Shown piece after piece: positions 11,833-21,336 of a DNA stretch of 40,904 nt (position 1 is its first letter; the number at the start of each line of letters is the position of its first letter). Position numbers and translations under genes: made by a program. Origin of the DNA: Betaproteobacteria bacterium (GTDB taxonomy: Bacteria; Pseudomonadota; Gammaproteobacteria; Burkholderiales; Nitrosomonadaceae); the NCBI GenBank assembly GCA_004356775.1, contig SMXG01000016.1, forward strand, positions 1 through 40,904, read 5' to 3'. Under the pieces are notes generated by a model. The model was not told the origin of the DNA, ran no database searches, and saw nothing but the letters and a program-made list of their open reading frames with translations.

Positions 11833-12917
11833 ATGAATAACATTGTAGTAATGGGCGCTTTCCTACTAGTAAGTGGAGGAGTGTATGCACAAGAAAATCC
11901 ACGATTACAAACATTCTGCTCTCACCGTTCACGATCAGTGGTTACACTGAAGCATATTATTCTGTTGATCTTAGTAAATCTTTTAATGACAGGAAATCAT
12001 CATTCTTCGTAAGCTGCAACAGAAATGATGAGCCGGCAGCAAACTTAGCCTTTTTAAAACATCATACGATACTGAAAATATCAAAGCCAATTTTGCACTA
12101 GCCGTAGGCACCTATGCCTGCCAATTATGTGGCAGAATCTGGTTTGTTGAAAAATTTCTATGACGGCAGTGTCGCCATAAAACTTTCAAAAGAAAATAAT
12201 CTATGGCTTGAGACAGGTGTTTTTTCTTCCCACATTGGATTCGAAAGTGCCGAAGCTAAGAACAACTGAATTTTAACCAGAAGTATCGAAGCTGAAAATA
12301 GTCCCTATTATGAATCTGGCACAAAAATTAGCCATACTCAAAAGATGGAAAATGGTTCTTGAGTGCGTTAATTCTGAGTGGTTGGCAACGTATTCAGCCT
12401 GTGGATGAGAATACTCTTCCTTTATTTGGTACGCAAATTACTTGTAGCTCCTCCTTAAAAATAACTTTAAATAACCGCACTTTTTTGGTACCGACACGCC
12501 TGATTGTATGAGGCTGATTCGCTACTTTGACGATTTCTATGGCATTTTCAGACTGAATAATAAGCTCGCGACAACCATCCGTTTTGATATTTGTATCCAA
12601 CAAAAAAGGTTCGTCGGCCATGCATACATGGTTCAAACCGATAACCATCTTACGATATACACCGACAGCAATAACTGCTATTACAATAAGTGCGGAATAT
12701 TATAATGACAAGAATAATGTGATCGTCTCTACTAACTCGCCTAATAACTTTAGGACATGAAGCTTCTAAACCAATTTTGATTGGCGTATCACCAAAAATT
12801 ACTCTAGAGAGTTGAAGAAAGAACGTTGGTTAGCAAAGATAATATTTTACCAAGCTAAACGGCATCACTACGGATAGCAAGACATCTTTGACGATAGCAC
12901 TGGCTAAGAGTTACTAA
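11833..12917 (+). pseudogene. Outer-membrane beta-barrel porin (BBP2/OmpL-like), broken
   Basis: Reading across frames rebuilds a porin of the putative beta-barrel porin-2 type. An intact signal peptide starts at 11833 (MNNIVVMGAFLLVSGGVYAQ). It is followed in successive frames by ISGYTEAYYSVDLSKSFND, a TSYDTENIKANFALAVGTY segment, then ESGLLKNFYDGSVAIKLSKE and ETGVFSSHIGFESAEAKNN. An in-frame TGA lies at 12267-12269 where the family has Trp. Then come ILTRSIEAENSPYYESG and KWFLSALILSGWQRIQP, and a barrel-like end TSLTIALAKSY with TAA at 12915. At least four frameshifts are needed. The roughly 360-codon span and aromatic C-terminus fit the family. It is certainly non-functional; the family call rests on remembered sequence patterns. 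Confidence 0.75.
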
Positions 12918-13065
12918 TTACATTGGACAAAGTAATTGATAGGGGGTTATCCTCAAATTTTTCTTGGACCGCTATCTGATTGCTCCGGATTGGCATACCA
13001 AATCTTATTCCCATACGGTGTACCTCTATTCGTTATTACGACTGTCTGGTTAAGTTACGATTTAT

Positions 13066-13355
13066 TTATATTGTTTGCAGTGTGTGAAGATCCCGCTCAA
13101 CATGGGAGAAATGATGGGTCATATCTTTAATTAGGTTATGAGCGACCTTTTTGTTCCACCAGTTGATTCTCTCTAAAACATTAATCGCTTTTTCTATAAA
13201 TGAGTTTTTAAAACCTCAAGGCTATTAAACACTTGGAGATAGAAAGCTAACAATGATTCATCTGGCTCTTCGCGCATTTTTCTTGTTGCCTCATTTATCC
13301 CTTTTAAGGGTGTAACTAGATGTTTATAGTCAAGGAGGATCTTGGCTTCGTCCAT
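13066..13355 (-). pseudogene. Unknown helical protein, frameshifted
   Basis: I do not recognise this gene. From an ATG at 13355 a 53-codon frame encodes a charged helical peptide (MDEAKILLDYKHLVTPLKGI at its start), ending at TAG 13194-13196. A different frame then continues with EKAINVLERINWWNKK and DMTHHFSHVERDLHTLQTI, stopping at 13066. The two halves share composition and heptad-like hydrophobic spacing. They therefore look like one protein of about 97 residues with a frameshift near 13195-13205. It may be a cytosolic helical bundle. Upstream bases give only a weak ribosome site. Confidence 0.4.
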
Positions 13356-13857
13356 ATTAACTTAATCCATATTTAATCAAATCCTAGAATAATCGAAGAA
13401 TTGTTGAACAAGCTAAGTGAAAAATCAATTAAAGGTTAATCGAAAATAGAAAAAATCTTGTTTAGCTATATCGTACAAATTAATTTTTTCTACCCTAAAA
13501 CATCCGTGCAATATTTGTGCCTCAATAAATTATTACATAATATCAACAACTTTATAATGCTCTATCATTGAAAATGTATTTTTCTCTACATATTTTGGTG
13601 TTATACCAATAACGATACCCATATTTTACATGGCTCTAAAAAACGAAGCAGTAGGAAAGAGCATCGATTTATTATATTGAGAACATAAGTGCGCGCACCC
13701 TATTCCGTTCGAAATTTGTTAACACTGAAACCAACATTCTTACCATAGTCTGAGTTACAATCAATCGTACACTCCACAGATTTTTTATCTTATTTGTAAG
13801 CCGCAATATACTGATAAATAATAATCTTCAAAGATTCTAATCAACGGGAAAAAATTT
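13356..13857. other. AT-rich gap without recognisable genes
   Basis: About 500 bases with many stops in all frames and strong AT bias. I see no protein-like segment, RNA gene, repeat or convincing promoter, apart from the region just before the tRNA, which must hold its promoter. It is probably decayed sequence continuous with the broken genes to its left. Confidence 0.5.
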
Positions 13858-13944
13858 GCCGGGATGGCGGAATTGGTAGACGCACGGGACTCAAAATCCC
13901 GCGATGGTGACATCATGGGGGTTCGATTCCCCCTCTCGGTACCA
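13858..13944 (+). tRNA. tRNA-Leu (anticodon CAA)
   Basis: An 87-base class II tRNA with CCA encoded at 13942-13944. The anticodon stem CGGGA/TCCCG (13885-13889 with 13897-13901) closes a seven-base loop CTCAAAA, with anticodon CAA at 13892-13894. The long variable arm pairs GATG with CATC. The T arm is GGGGG-TTCGATT-CCCCC. The D arm has the leucine-type AATTGGTAGACGC. The acceptor stem ends in a G-U pair. It reads UUG codons. It stands alone at the edge of an accessory stretch, a common integration site, though I found no repeated 3' end nearby. Confidence 0.95.
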
Positions 13945-14174
13945 GAAAATACAAGGCTCCACAAAGATAAAGATCGTTTCTGTTTTCACGCTACTTCACA
14001 AATTTGGCACGCTCGCATAAGAAATTCCCAAAACCAACTTACCGAATCTTCGATATCTGCCCTTCTCAACCTGTGGATAACTACCCATTCTAGCCTTTAC
14101 AGTGCCATGAATGTGCCACGAACATAATGGCACACTGCTAATCAGTGCAGAAAACTCTCGATTGCAGATTGCAC

Positions 14175-14240
14175 CAGCCGAAACTAACTCACGCTCCAGT
14201 CAAAACTGACTTACGCATCAGTCGAAACTGACTTACATAG
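14175..14240 (+). repeat. Three tandem 22-bp repeats
   Basis: Three head-to-tail copies begin at 14175, 14197 and 14219 with an exact 22-bp period. Copies two and three agree at nearly every base over CAGTCAAAACTGACTTAC and CAGTCGAAACTGACTTAC; copy one is more diverged (CAGCCGAAACTAACTCAC). Each of the last two contains the small dyad CAGT...ACTG. The array ends just before AGAAGGAGAA, the ribosome site of the small gene at 14260, so it could be an operator array. Phased 22-bp units put the sites on one face of the helix every two turns. Confidence 0.85.
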
Positions 14241-14259
14241 AGAAGGAGAATTAAGGCGT

Positions 14260-14469
14260 TTGGTTTATCTAGTAAATGGCCATACATGCTTTAGCCAAGA
14301 AGACTATGAGGGAATCTTAACTCATGCATTAGACGATCCTTTTAGCGCTCTAATCTATTTTATAACTCTAGCGAGGCAGGCAGTACCCTATTACACAAAA
14401 TACGCTAAGGAATATGATCCATTTCGACTATTGGCATTAATAAAGAGACACGGACAGGAAACACACTAA
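14260..14469 (+). CDS. Small hypothetical protein
   Basis: A 69-residue frame starting at TTG (14260), with GGAG at 14245-14248, 11 nt upstream. The product begins MVYLVNGHTCFSQEDYEGIL and contains a mildly hydrophobic central part (FSALIYFITLARQAVPYY) and a basic end. No known motif is recognised. The strong ribosome site and the tandem repeats immediately upstream support a real, possibly regulated gene. No in-frame ATG exists near the start. Confidence 0.45.
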   Translation: MVYLVNGHTCFSQEDYEGILTHALDDPFSALIYFITLARQAVPYYTKYAKEYDPFRLLALIKRHGQETH

Positions 14470-14573
14470 TTAGGAGCAATCATGCAATTTTAATTAGGGT
14501 ACTAAGCCAACATGGAACGTGTTTAAGAATTGGATAGACAGCAACTCACAGATTTCTTCTACGCCAAGTGTTT

Positions 14574-15047
14574 TCATTTATCCCTCGTAAGCAACCACTC
14601 TTCAAAAACCCTGTTACATAGAACTGCGGGTGACCTCTTAGCTCTTAGCAAAGCAATAGCCTCTACTGCTTTCATCCCACTCTCAATTAACGCCAGTGCA
14701 GCAACTAATCCAGATCTGTTTAATCCCGCCTGACAATGCACCAAAGTGACACCTCGATGTTTATACGCATTTACACATGCTGCCAGCGAGTATAACTGCT
14801 CTTCTTTTGGCATATCCGAAGAATCAAATAACTGGGCTTTCGTAACCACTTGGTGACTTTGTATATCGTAAGGCTCCCAAGGATACAGATTCACTATGTA
14901 CTCAAACTCCTCTGGGGCCTCCCCGACAGGACAACCTCCACTCCATAAATTACCCTCAATATGCGAAAACAATGGAACCTTGAACGGAGTATCCCCATGT
15001 AGGGCAATCCCCTCAATATGGTGTGATGTTAGATCAGCTAGTTTCAT
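14574..15047 (-). CDS. Dual-specificity protein phosphatase-like protein
   Basis: A 157-residue cytosolic protein with the Cys-dependent phosphatase loop HCQAGLNRSG. The nucleophile would be Cys105 and the phosphate-binding residue Arg111. Acidic residues in LFDSSDMP (about 74-80) lie where the general acid is expected. The segment after the loop, LVAALALIESGMKAVEAIALLR, is the usual helix of tyrosine and dual-specificity phosphatases. It would dephosphorylate proteins or another phospho-substrate. It stands alone on the minus strand among accessory genes; similar small phosphatases occur in phages and islands. The substrate cannot be inferred. Confidence 0.85.
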   Translation of the reverse strand: MKLADLTSHHIEGIALHGDTPFKVPLFSHIEGNLWSGGCPVGEAPEEFEYIVNLYPWEPYDIQSHQVVTKAQLFDSSDMPKEEQLYSLAACVNAYKHRGVTLVHCQAGLNRSGLVAALALIESGMKAVEAIALLRAKRSPAVLCNRVFEEWLLTRDK

Positions 15048-15315
15048 TTCTTTTATTCAACATTGTTGCATTGTTATCTGACAAAGATACTCCATTCAAG
15101 CAGCATTTATCTACTTTCTTAAATCAGATGGTCGGAATTAACAGACCGAAAAGAAGTACAGGCATTGCCACAAGATGACGTGAGTTGAAAAAGCGCTTAA
15201 TCCGTTTTGGCGGTTTTTTTTCTTATCCGATTTGCGAATGTAGCAGCGTGTATACTAGCTGATAGAAAACATATTTAAAATATAATCTTGTACTCAATCT
15301 TTGGGTTTTTCCGCC

Positions 15316-15965
15316 ATGAACTCTAAGCTTTCGAAATGGTTTCGTTGGTTAGAAGTTGTGAGAAGCGAGGTCCGAAACCTTGTCATGGCAAAATACACAT
15401 TCCACGAAATCCAAGGAATGATAAAGGCTAACCCTCGTCTTAATCAGTACAGTAATTTGTTCATGACTATCTGTCACGTACTTATTTATCGCATGTTGTC
15501 ATTGGCGTTAGACGTCAGGTCAAATGTGGTAAGCAGAGTATCTCAATAGCTCGTCTTTTCAAAGAAATGATTGCCGCACCTCAAGCATCCTCAAGAGATT
15601 ATTACGTTAAACTGTACAAGTCATCGGTTATGGAAGGTTTGGCTGACGAAGATTTTAATAAATTCGCATCTCCAGATTCGGAGTATATCGATTCAGCCCT
15701 TGTAGCCGACGATCTTGCTTCTCTTCGAGAAGCATCTGGGCGACTCGAAGGCTTCGCTGACAAACATACTACACACTCAGATATACGCGGATTAATAAAG
15801 CTTTCAACATTCAACGACGTTGATTCCTGTATCGACTTACTCAACAGACTATATGTTAAGTATCATAGTTTTTTCCACGCTAAGAAAATAGACACATCGT
15901 TTATCGAACCGAAACATGATTGGAAGAATATTTTTAGCGTACCTTGGTTGCCATCTAGTGAATAG
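15316..15965 (+). pseudogene. AbiU2/HEPN-like protein, frameshifted
   Basis: Two overlapping frames join into one helical protein of about 215 residues. The first runs from ATG 15316 (MNSKLSKWFRWLEVVRSEV) through NPRLNQYSNLFMTICHVLIY to TAG at 15547-15549. The second covers RRQVKCGKQSISIARLFKEM, SSRDYYVKLYKSS, a long acidic section, and DKHTTHSDIRGLIKLSTFND. A one-base loss near 15508-15515 separates them. The RR...SIS.ARL...SRDYY pattern followed by DK..HSD resembles AbiU2-type HEPN proteins, associated with abortive infection, where the RNase motif is RX4-6H. Here the Arg of that motif is not obvious. The second half is cleanly open, so the shift may be recent or an assembly error. Confidence 0.55.
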
Positions 15966-15999
15966 GGAATTCACCCTCCCAGTTAGGCTTTAAAGAAAG

Positions 16000-16013
16000 A
16001 GGGGCTTACCCCT
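16000..16013. other. Short hairpin in gap after the glg/tre operon
   Basis: AGGGG-CTTA-CCCCT forms a five-base-pair stem in the 229-bp space between the AbiU2-like gene and the convergent malQ-treY end. No T-run follows on either strand, so it is at most a weak terminator. Confidence 0.25.
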
Positions 16014-16194
16014 AGAGGATCACAATGGAACGCAAGGGGTATGGATAAGTATGGAACTGACCCACTTCTTCTTAGACTGGATACCGCGCCTTTTTCCTTT
16101 TCCCAATTTTGGCGAAAAAAATTCCTAGAAGGAAATTAAGACATAGAAATACCTATAAAGGTGAACCATTAACTTAAGTTGGCCTACCCTCGCA

Positions 16195-19100
16195 TCATGC
16201 GTCCTCTGCAGCCAGCAAACATATCGGAAAATAAGCAAGTAGCCGACCCAGCTTGAATTTGTTAGTCGCCATGTAGCGTTCTCCGGTGAAGACATTATTC
16301 CATTTGAGGCCAGCCAACTCGCTGGGTACTTCCAGTGCCGTATCACCCCACACCTCTGCCCCCATGGGAAGAATGTTTCGCTCGCCCAGCAGGCGCGTAG
16401 GCAAGCGTGGAACAAGTGCGATCATGGCACGATTTCCGAAGCGGCGTGCGAAGGCACAGGCATGAACAGCATGCTCGCCACGCACCATGAGTGGAAGATA
16501 GTCACCATCCCGAAAAACTTCAGGCCATCGCGCGCGTAGAGCAAGACTCTGCCAAATAGTATAGAGCTTAACGCGACCGTCTGCCATGTCCGCTACCAAC
16601 GGCTGTAAGCGCTGTGGCCACTGTCCTGGCGGTACGCCCTCGACAAGCGATTTTACTTCCGCAAGCAGCTTGCGCCTATGGGCAAAATCTACCGGGCGAC
16701 GATTGTCCGGATCAACCAAGTTGAACTGCCACAGTTCGCATCCCTGGTAGATATCTGGTACACCGGGTGAGACAAGCTTGATTAGGGTCTGAGCAAGACT
16801 GTTAAGAAGGCCTCGTAAGGCTATGGGCTGCACCAAGGATGCGAAGTCAACTAAAAATAGATTATTCTTTCCGGGCGCCAGCAGAGCCTGGACAAAGGCA
16901 CTCGAGGCATTCTCGTAATCGATGTTTACGTTGATCCAACTGCTGTGCTCCTTGCTTTCGCGCAGGGCCTTGATCACGTAGGCGACAATACGAATCCGGT
17001 AATCCGAAAGCGCCGCCTCGTCAGGCTGGGTTAACGGCCAAGTGCCCACCAGGGTCTGGTAGAGCAAGTACTCGTCGTTACGGGAGGGTGCCTCCATACC
17101 ATCGATAACACGCTTGCGGCCACGGTTCATGCGACTCCAGCGCGTAAGAATCTGCTTCCACGCCGTCGGCATCTCAGAGAGTACGTTGAGTCGAGCGCGA
17201 ACATCTTCCGAGCGCTTGCTGTCGTGGGTGGATGTAGCCAGCAGGCTATGGGGCCAGCGGGATGCGCTGGCTCGTGTAGCTGCATGAAAGGCTGCCACGG
17301 AAATGCCGAAGCGACTCGGGTCCCCGCCAACATCATTGAGCGAGATCAGGCGGTGGTAGCGGTAGAGGGCCGTATCCTCCACCCCTTTAGCCATTACCGG
17401 CGGGGAAACCTGCTGGAACTTCATTGCAAAGTCATGTACCCGTTCACGGAAGAATACGTTACGACCGCGGGCAATATCGGTAGTCAATACCGCTTGGAGG
17501 AAATCGTAAATACCAGAGTCGGCGTCCGGACTACGCTTCTTGGCCGCCGCCACAGCCCAAGCAATATAGCGGCGATCGCCTGCAGACAGGTGTCCGTAGG
17601 CGACATAACTACGATATACTGGGAAGCAAGCCACCACCTCCATAAGGGCATCGCGCAACCCATTTAGGGTAAAGTCACAGGTATCTCGGCTTGCAGATGC
17701 GATGCGTGTCAAGCGGTTGGCAAGCACGTTTAGTTCGCACGCTAAGGACTTGTGCATGATAAGCTTCTTAGCCTCGTAAGCAAGCGTATTGAAGTCGACA
17801 TCCGTATCGGTGAAATCATGGTAGATACGAGTCATTCGACATTCAGCGGTGCTATCCACAAAAAGGTTATTTACCAAGTTGGCGAAACGGTAGCCGGTAT
17901 CTCCATGGATCGGCCAATTGTCTGGTAAGCACTCGTGGTCGGCGAGGATTTTCTCGATCACTAGATAGATCGGCAACCGCTCACCCGGCGCGAAGGGCTT
18001 GCCACTGATGGCCTGTTGCAAGCGGCGAAAGTATTGACCTGGGTCGTAAAGCCCATCTGGATGGTCGATGCGTAGCCCCTCGACCTTGCCCTGGGCCACG
18101 AGATCGAGAACGAAGCGGTGTGTGGCCTCGAACACTGCGGGATCCTCCATGCGCAAAGCCGCAAGATCATTGATGTCGAAAAAACGCCGATAGTTTATTT
18201 CATCAAGCGCGACTCGCCAGTAGGCGAGACGGTAGCCTTGAAGTTGAATCAGCTCGTGAAGCAGGTCGAAGCTGGACGCATCACCGGGGCGACCATTGAA
18301 CTCTATTAAATTATCCGCAATGTGGCGAGCGATGTTGACGCAGGCCTCACTCAGGGCGATTAGATGGCGCTTATGTACATCCTTGTCGCGCTGGCGCTCG
18401 GCTACGCGTTCCGGAGACTTATCAGTACGCGCCGGCAGGCGCTCAAAGGCCGCGAGGAGGGTCTGTAGATCGACAAAGTCCTCGTGATTTTCCCCGAGGA
18501 CGGCCGCCAGGCGCTCCATGTGGTGACCGACGATAAATGGATAGGTCGCAGGATCCACAGGTAATCGGTGTTCGTAGTAATACAGGCTAAATTCGCCGCG
18601 TGCTATGTCGTAGTCCAGATGTAACGTACCACTATTAAGCATCGCTCCGTAGTGATCACCCAACAAGGGCAAGAGCACCTTACCCTTCAGGTCAGGGTTA
18701 AGTGACTCCCAATCAATGTCGAAGTAAGAACCCCATACTGAGGCCGGACCATTCTCTAGCACGTCCAGCCACCATACGTTGTCTGCGCCCATGACGCCCA
18801 TATGATTGGGAATCACATCGAGGATCTGACCTAGGCCATGTGCCTTTAGCGTAGCTACAAAATCTTCATATTCCTGTTGCGTGCCAATTTCCGGGTTGAG
18901 GAAGCCATGTGCGACGATGTCATATCCGTGGCTGCTACCAGGCCGTGCCTTGAGATAGGATGAGACGTAGCAGTGACTCACTCCCAACTCAGCAAGATAG
19001 GGCGTTAGTGCCGCAGCCTGCGTGAATGTAAGCGCACAGTTGAACTGGAGCCGGTAGGTTGCACGCGGTATTACGGCTTGGCGGGATGGCAGTAGTTCTT

Positions 19101-21336
19101 TGTTTTTGGAAGCTACCGAGCTGCCGCGCTCACGGAGCAACACTTCTCCAACAGCAGTAAAACGACCATCATCCCGCCAGTTCTCGAGATCTAGTGGCAA
19201 TCTCCGCCGCCAGTTGGGATGCTGGTCATCTTGGCTACCTGGAAGGTTGGTCTGCCCAACGACACCAAGAATGTCCTCGGGCTGCACCAACATGACCTGC
19301 GCCTTAGTCCTTGCCAGGAAAGCGTGGATTGCGATCACAAAGGGCGTCGTAATATCGGGTACGGAAGCCGGATCGATGCTTGCTCCTTCCGGTAACAATG
19401 CCTCGTGTTCCAAGGCTATAAGAAATCGCGCACGATCCTGAGCGCGCTCCACAACCATCTTGCCGTGCTGTTCCTCCGAGGGAAAAAGTCGCAGGGCAGC
19501 GCGGGCGTCGAGGTCACTGCCCTTCCAGAAACCGCACAAAGTTGGCAAATCGTGGGTGCTCACGGCCACCAGGGCTTGGTGTGGATAATCGATCGGCGAT
19601 TTGAAGCCGCCTTCTTCCGTGCGCTCTAACAAAAATGGTCGATAGGAAAGCACGCCAGCCGCTGCGAGGCGGGTTCGGAAATTCTCTGGTACCGTACCTA
19701 GGTCCTCACCAATCACCAGACAGCGGTTCCTCTGGCTCTCAAGTGCGACAATGCCAAGCATGTCTTCCATGGGGTAAGAAACGTAAGTACCTTGCTTTGG
19801 GGTTAAACCTGCGGGTACCCAAAACACGCGAGCGAGCGCCATAACGTGGTCAATGCGTAGTGCGCCACAGTGGCGCATGTTTGCGCGCAGCACGTCGATG
19901 AAGGGCATATACGCCACCTCCCTCAGACGATGTGGTACAAATGGTGGAAGTCCCCAATCCTGCCCAAAGAGATTTACCTCGTCGGGCGGCGCCCCTGTAT
20001 AGGCGCTAGAAGCAAGAACATCTTGCCAGACCCAGGATTCTGATCCGCCCGGACTCGCACCCACCGCTAAGTCTTGAAAAAGACCCACGCCCAGACCACG
20101 GCGCCAGGATTGCTGACCGACGAAGGCAAGCTGTTCGTCGGTCAACCATTGCAGCCAGATGAAGAACTCCACGGCAACTGCGTGTTCGGCTGCGAATTCC
20201 ACCACCGCTTGCGACTTGGGTTGGTGATATTGCGCTGGCCAAACCGGCCAGCCCCAAACAGCGGGATCTTCGCGTCTGAAATGATCCTGCAAGGCTTCAA
20301 AGCGCGCATGACATTCAAGGGCCTCGCCACCTTCCTCACGGAAGAATCGAAACGCGCGCGCCCTATCGGTGTCATTCACAAGATGGTGATCACGAAAGTG
20401 ACGGTAAAGCAACGACAATACCGAGCGCTTGGCTGCAGATACCTCTTTGTAGTTGACCTTTTCGCTTGCACGCAGCCGCCGTAACCGAGTCTGGAAACGA
20501 TCAGAGGCAACAAGATGGCGTGCGGCTTCGCATTCTACAAATTCTGGCATAGCCTCCACATCGAGGTAAAGGATGTTCATAAAACAGTGGCTCGATGGGC
20601 TGTAGGGGCTGATCCGCTCAGGGTCGTCCGGAAATAAGGCATGTAGGGGATTAACTCCAACCACACCGCCGCCAGCATCAGCGGTTAGGTCTACCAGAGA
20701 GCGCAAATCACTGAAGTCGCCAATACCCCAATTACGCCGTGAACGTAGGCCATAGAGCTGTACAGTTGGTCCCCACACTCGGTTTTCTCCTTTAACAGCT
20801 TCTGGTTGGTAGCAATTTTCCGGAGCGATGATAAGGGTCATAGCCCCATGCAGCTCGGTTTCGCGTCCTTGCTGCTCGATTTCTAAGCGATAGTAGCCGG
20901 GTGTCGCGAGTAGCGGTATGCCTAGCTCAACACGTAGAAAATATATCCCGCCCAGACACTGTTCATCCAGCTTTGGTAGCTCGTTGGGTAAAAACTCTCC
21001 CATCATCGCCGTACCTTCCTCCGGTGTTAGAATCCAGCGATGTTGAAGCCCTGTAGACGCCATCGGCAGCGAGAGTGATACAGCAGGCATCTCTCCGATC
21101 CGTAACACCTTTACAGGTGGCAATAACCGGCGCCATTCTCGCTCCTCTATTTCACGCAGCGATTCTTCGAGGCCAACCTCCGTATTGAAGTGCATGGCCG
21201 TAAGCAACGCCCGCCGGACGCGGTCTGAGGTAGCGTGGTGCTTGCCCCAGATGTCCTGATACTCTGATGCGATGCCACAGCGAGCTGCAAGTTTCACTAG
21301 CGTTTCAGATTTACCTTGAGCAGTGGAACGGCTCAT
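16195..21336 (-). CDS. 4-alpha-glucanotransferase / maltooligosyltrehalose synthase fusion (MalQ-TreY)
   Basis: A 1713-residue fusion of two GH enzymes. Residues 1 to about 750 are MalQ (GH77), which moves maltodextrin segments between glucans. Its catalytic residues are D496 (LRIDHVMA), E544 (IGEDLGTVPE) and D596 (STHDLPTL). From about 757 (RATYRLQFN) the TreY domain (GH13) begins, with SSHGYDIVAHG, DVIPNHMG, GLRIDHPDGLYDP (nucleophile) and STHDSKRSEDVRARL. TreY converts the reducing end of maltodextrins to a trehalosyl unit, which TreZ releases; MalQ can rebuild long chains from short ones. The ATG at 21336 overlaps the treZ stop as ATGA. Both halves keep their catalytic residues, so it looks functional. 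It is last in the mscS-to-malQ-treY operon. Confidence 0.95.
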   Translation of the reverse strand: MSRSTAQGKSETLVKLAARCGIASEYQDIWGKHHATSDRVRRALLTAMHFNTEVGLEESLREIEEREWRRLLPPVKVLRIGEMPAVSLSLPMASTGLQHRWILTPEEGTAMMGEFLPNELPKLDEQCLGGIYFLRVELGIPLLATPGYYRLEIEQQGRETELHGAMTLIIAPENCYQPEAVKGENRVWGPTVQLYGLRSRRNWGIGDFSDLRSLVDLTADAGGGVVGVNPLHALFPDDPERISPYSPSSHCFMNILYLDVEAMPEFVECEAARHLVASDRFQTRLRRLRASEKVNYKEVSAAKRSVLSLLYRHFRDHHLVNDTDRARAFRFFREEGGEALECHARFEALQDHFRREDPAVWGWPVWPAQYHQPKSQAVVEFAAEHAVAVEFFIWLQWLTDEQLAFVGQQSWRRGLGVGLFQDLAVGASPGGSESWVWQDVLASSAYTGAPPDEVNLFGQDWGLPPFVPHRLREVAYMPFIDVLRANMRHCGALRIDHVMALARVFWVPAGLTPKQGTYVSYPMEDMLGIVALESQRNRCLVIGEDLGTVPENFRTRLAAAGVLSYRPFLLERTEEGGFKSPIDYPHQALVAVSTHDLPTLCGFWKGSDLDARAALRLFPSEEQHGKMVVERAQDRARFLIALEHEALLPEGASIDPASVPDITTPFVIAIHAFLARTKAQVMLVQPEDILGVVGQTNLPGSQDDQHPNWRRRLPLDLENWRDDGRFTAVGEVLLRERGSSVASKNKELLPSRQAVIPRATYRLQFNCALTFTQAAALTPYLAELGVSHCYVSSYLKARPGSSHGYDIVAHGFLNPEIGTQQEYEDFVATLKAHGLGQILDVIPNHMGVMGADNVWWLDVLENGPASVWGSYFDIDWESLNPDLKGKVLLPLLGDHYGAMLNSGTLHLDYDIARGEFSLYYYEHRLPVDPATYPFIVGHHMERLAAVLGENHEDFVDLQTLLAAFERLPARTDKSPERVAERQRDKDVHKRHLIALSEACVNIARHIADNLIEFNGRPGDASSFDLLHELIQLQGYRLAYWRVALDEINYRRFFDINDLAALRMEDPAVFEATHRFVLDLVAQGKVEGLRIDHPDGLYDPGQYFRRLQQAISGKPFAPGERLPIYLVIEKILADHECLPDNWPIHGDTGYRFANLVNNLFVDSTAECRMTRIYHDFTDTDVDFNTLAYEAKKLIMHKSLACELNVLANRLTRIASASRDTCDFTLNGLRDALMEVVACFPVYRSYVAYGHLSAGDRRYIAWAVAAAKKRSPDADSGIYDFLQAVLTTDIARGRNVFFRERVHDFAMKFQQVSPPVMAKGVEDTALYRYHRLISLNDVGGDPSRFGISVAAFHAATRASASRWPHSLLATSTHDSKRSEDVRARLNVLSEMPTAWKQILTRWSRMNRGRKRVIDGMEAPSRNDEYLLYQTLVGTWPLTQPDEAALSDYRIRIVAYVIKALRESKEHSSWINVNIDYENASSAFVQALLAPGKNNLFLVDFASLVQPIALRGLLNSLAQTLIKLVSPGVPDIYQGCELWQFNLVDPDNRRPVDFAHRRKLLAEVKSLVEGVPPGQWPQRLQPLVADMADGRVKLYTIWQSLALRARWPEVFRDGDYLPLMVRGEHAVHACAFARRFGNRAMIALVPRLPTRLLGERNILPMGAEVWGDTALEVPSELAGLKWNNVFTGERYMATNKFKLGRLLAYFPICLLAAEDA

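Noticed and set aside
12936-13130. Plus-strand frame with hydrophobic residues
   Set aside because: It overlaps the more protein-like minus-strand remnant and has no recognisable motif; possible debris only.
13864-14127. Open frame overlapping tRNA-Leu
   Set aside because: It reads through the tRNA gene and has no protein-like features; chance frame.
15195-15222. Rho-independent terminator before the AbiU2-like gene
   Set aside because: A run of T follows, but the stem CCG/CGG is only three base pairs.
13858-16194. Integrated element bounded by direct repeats of the tRNA-Leu 3' end
   Set aside because: No second copy of the tRNA 3' end and no integrase were found in the window.
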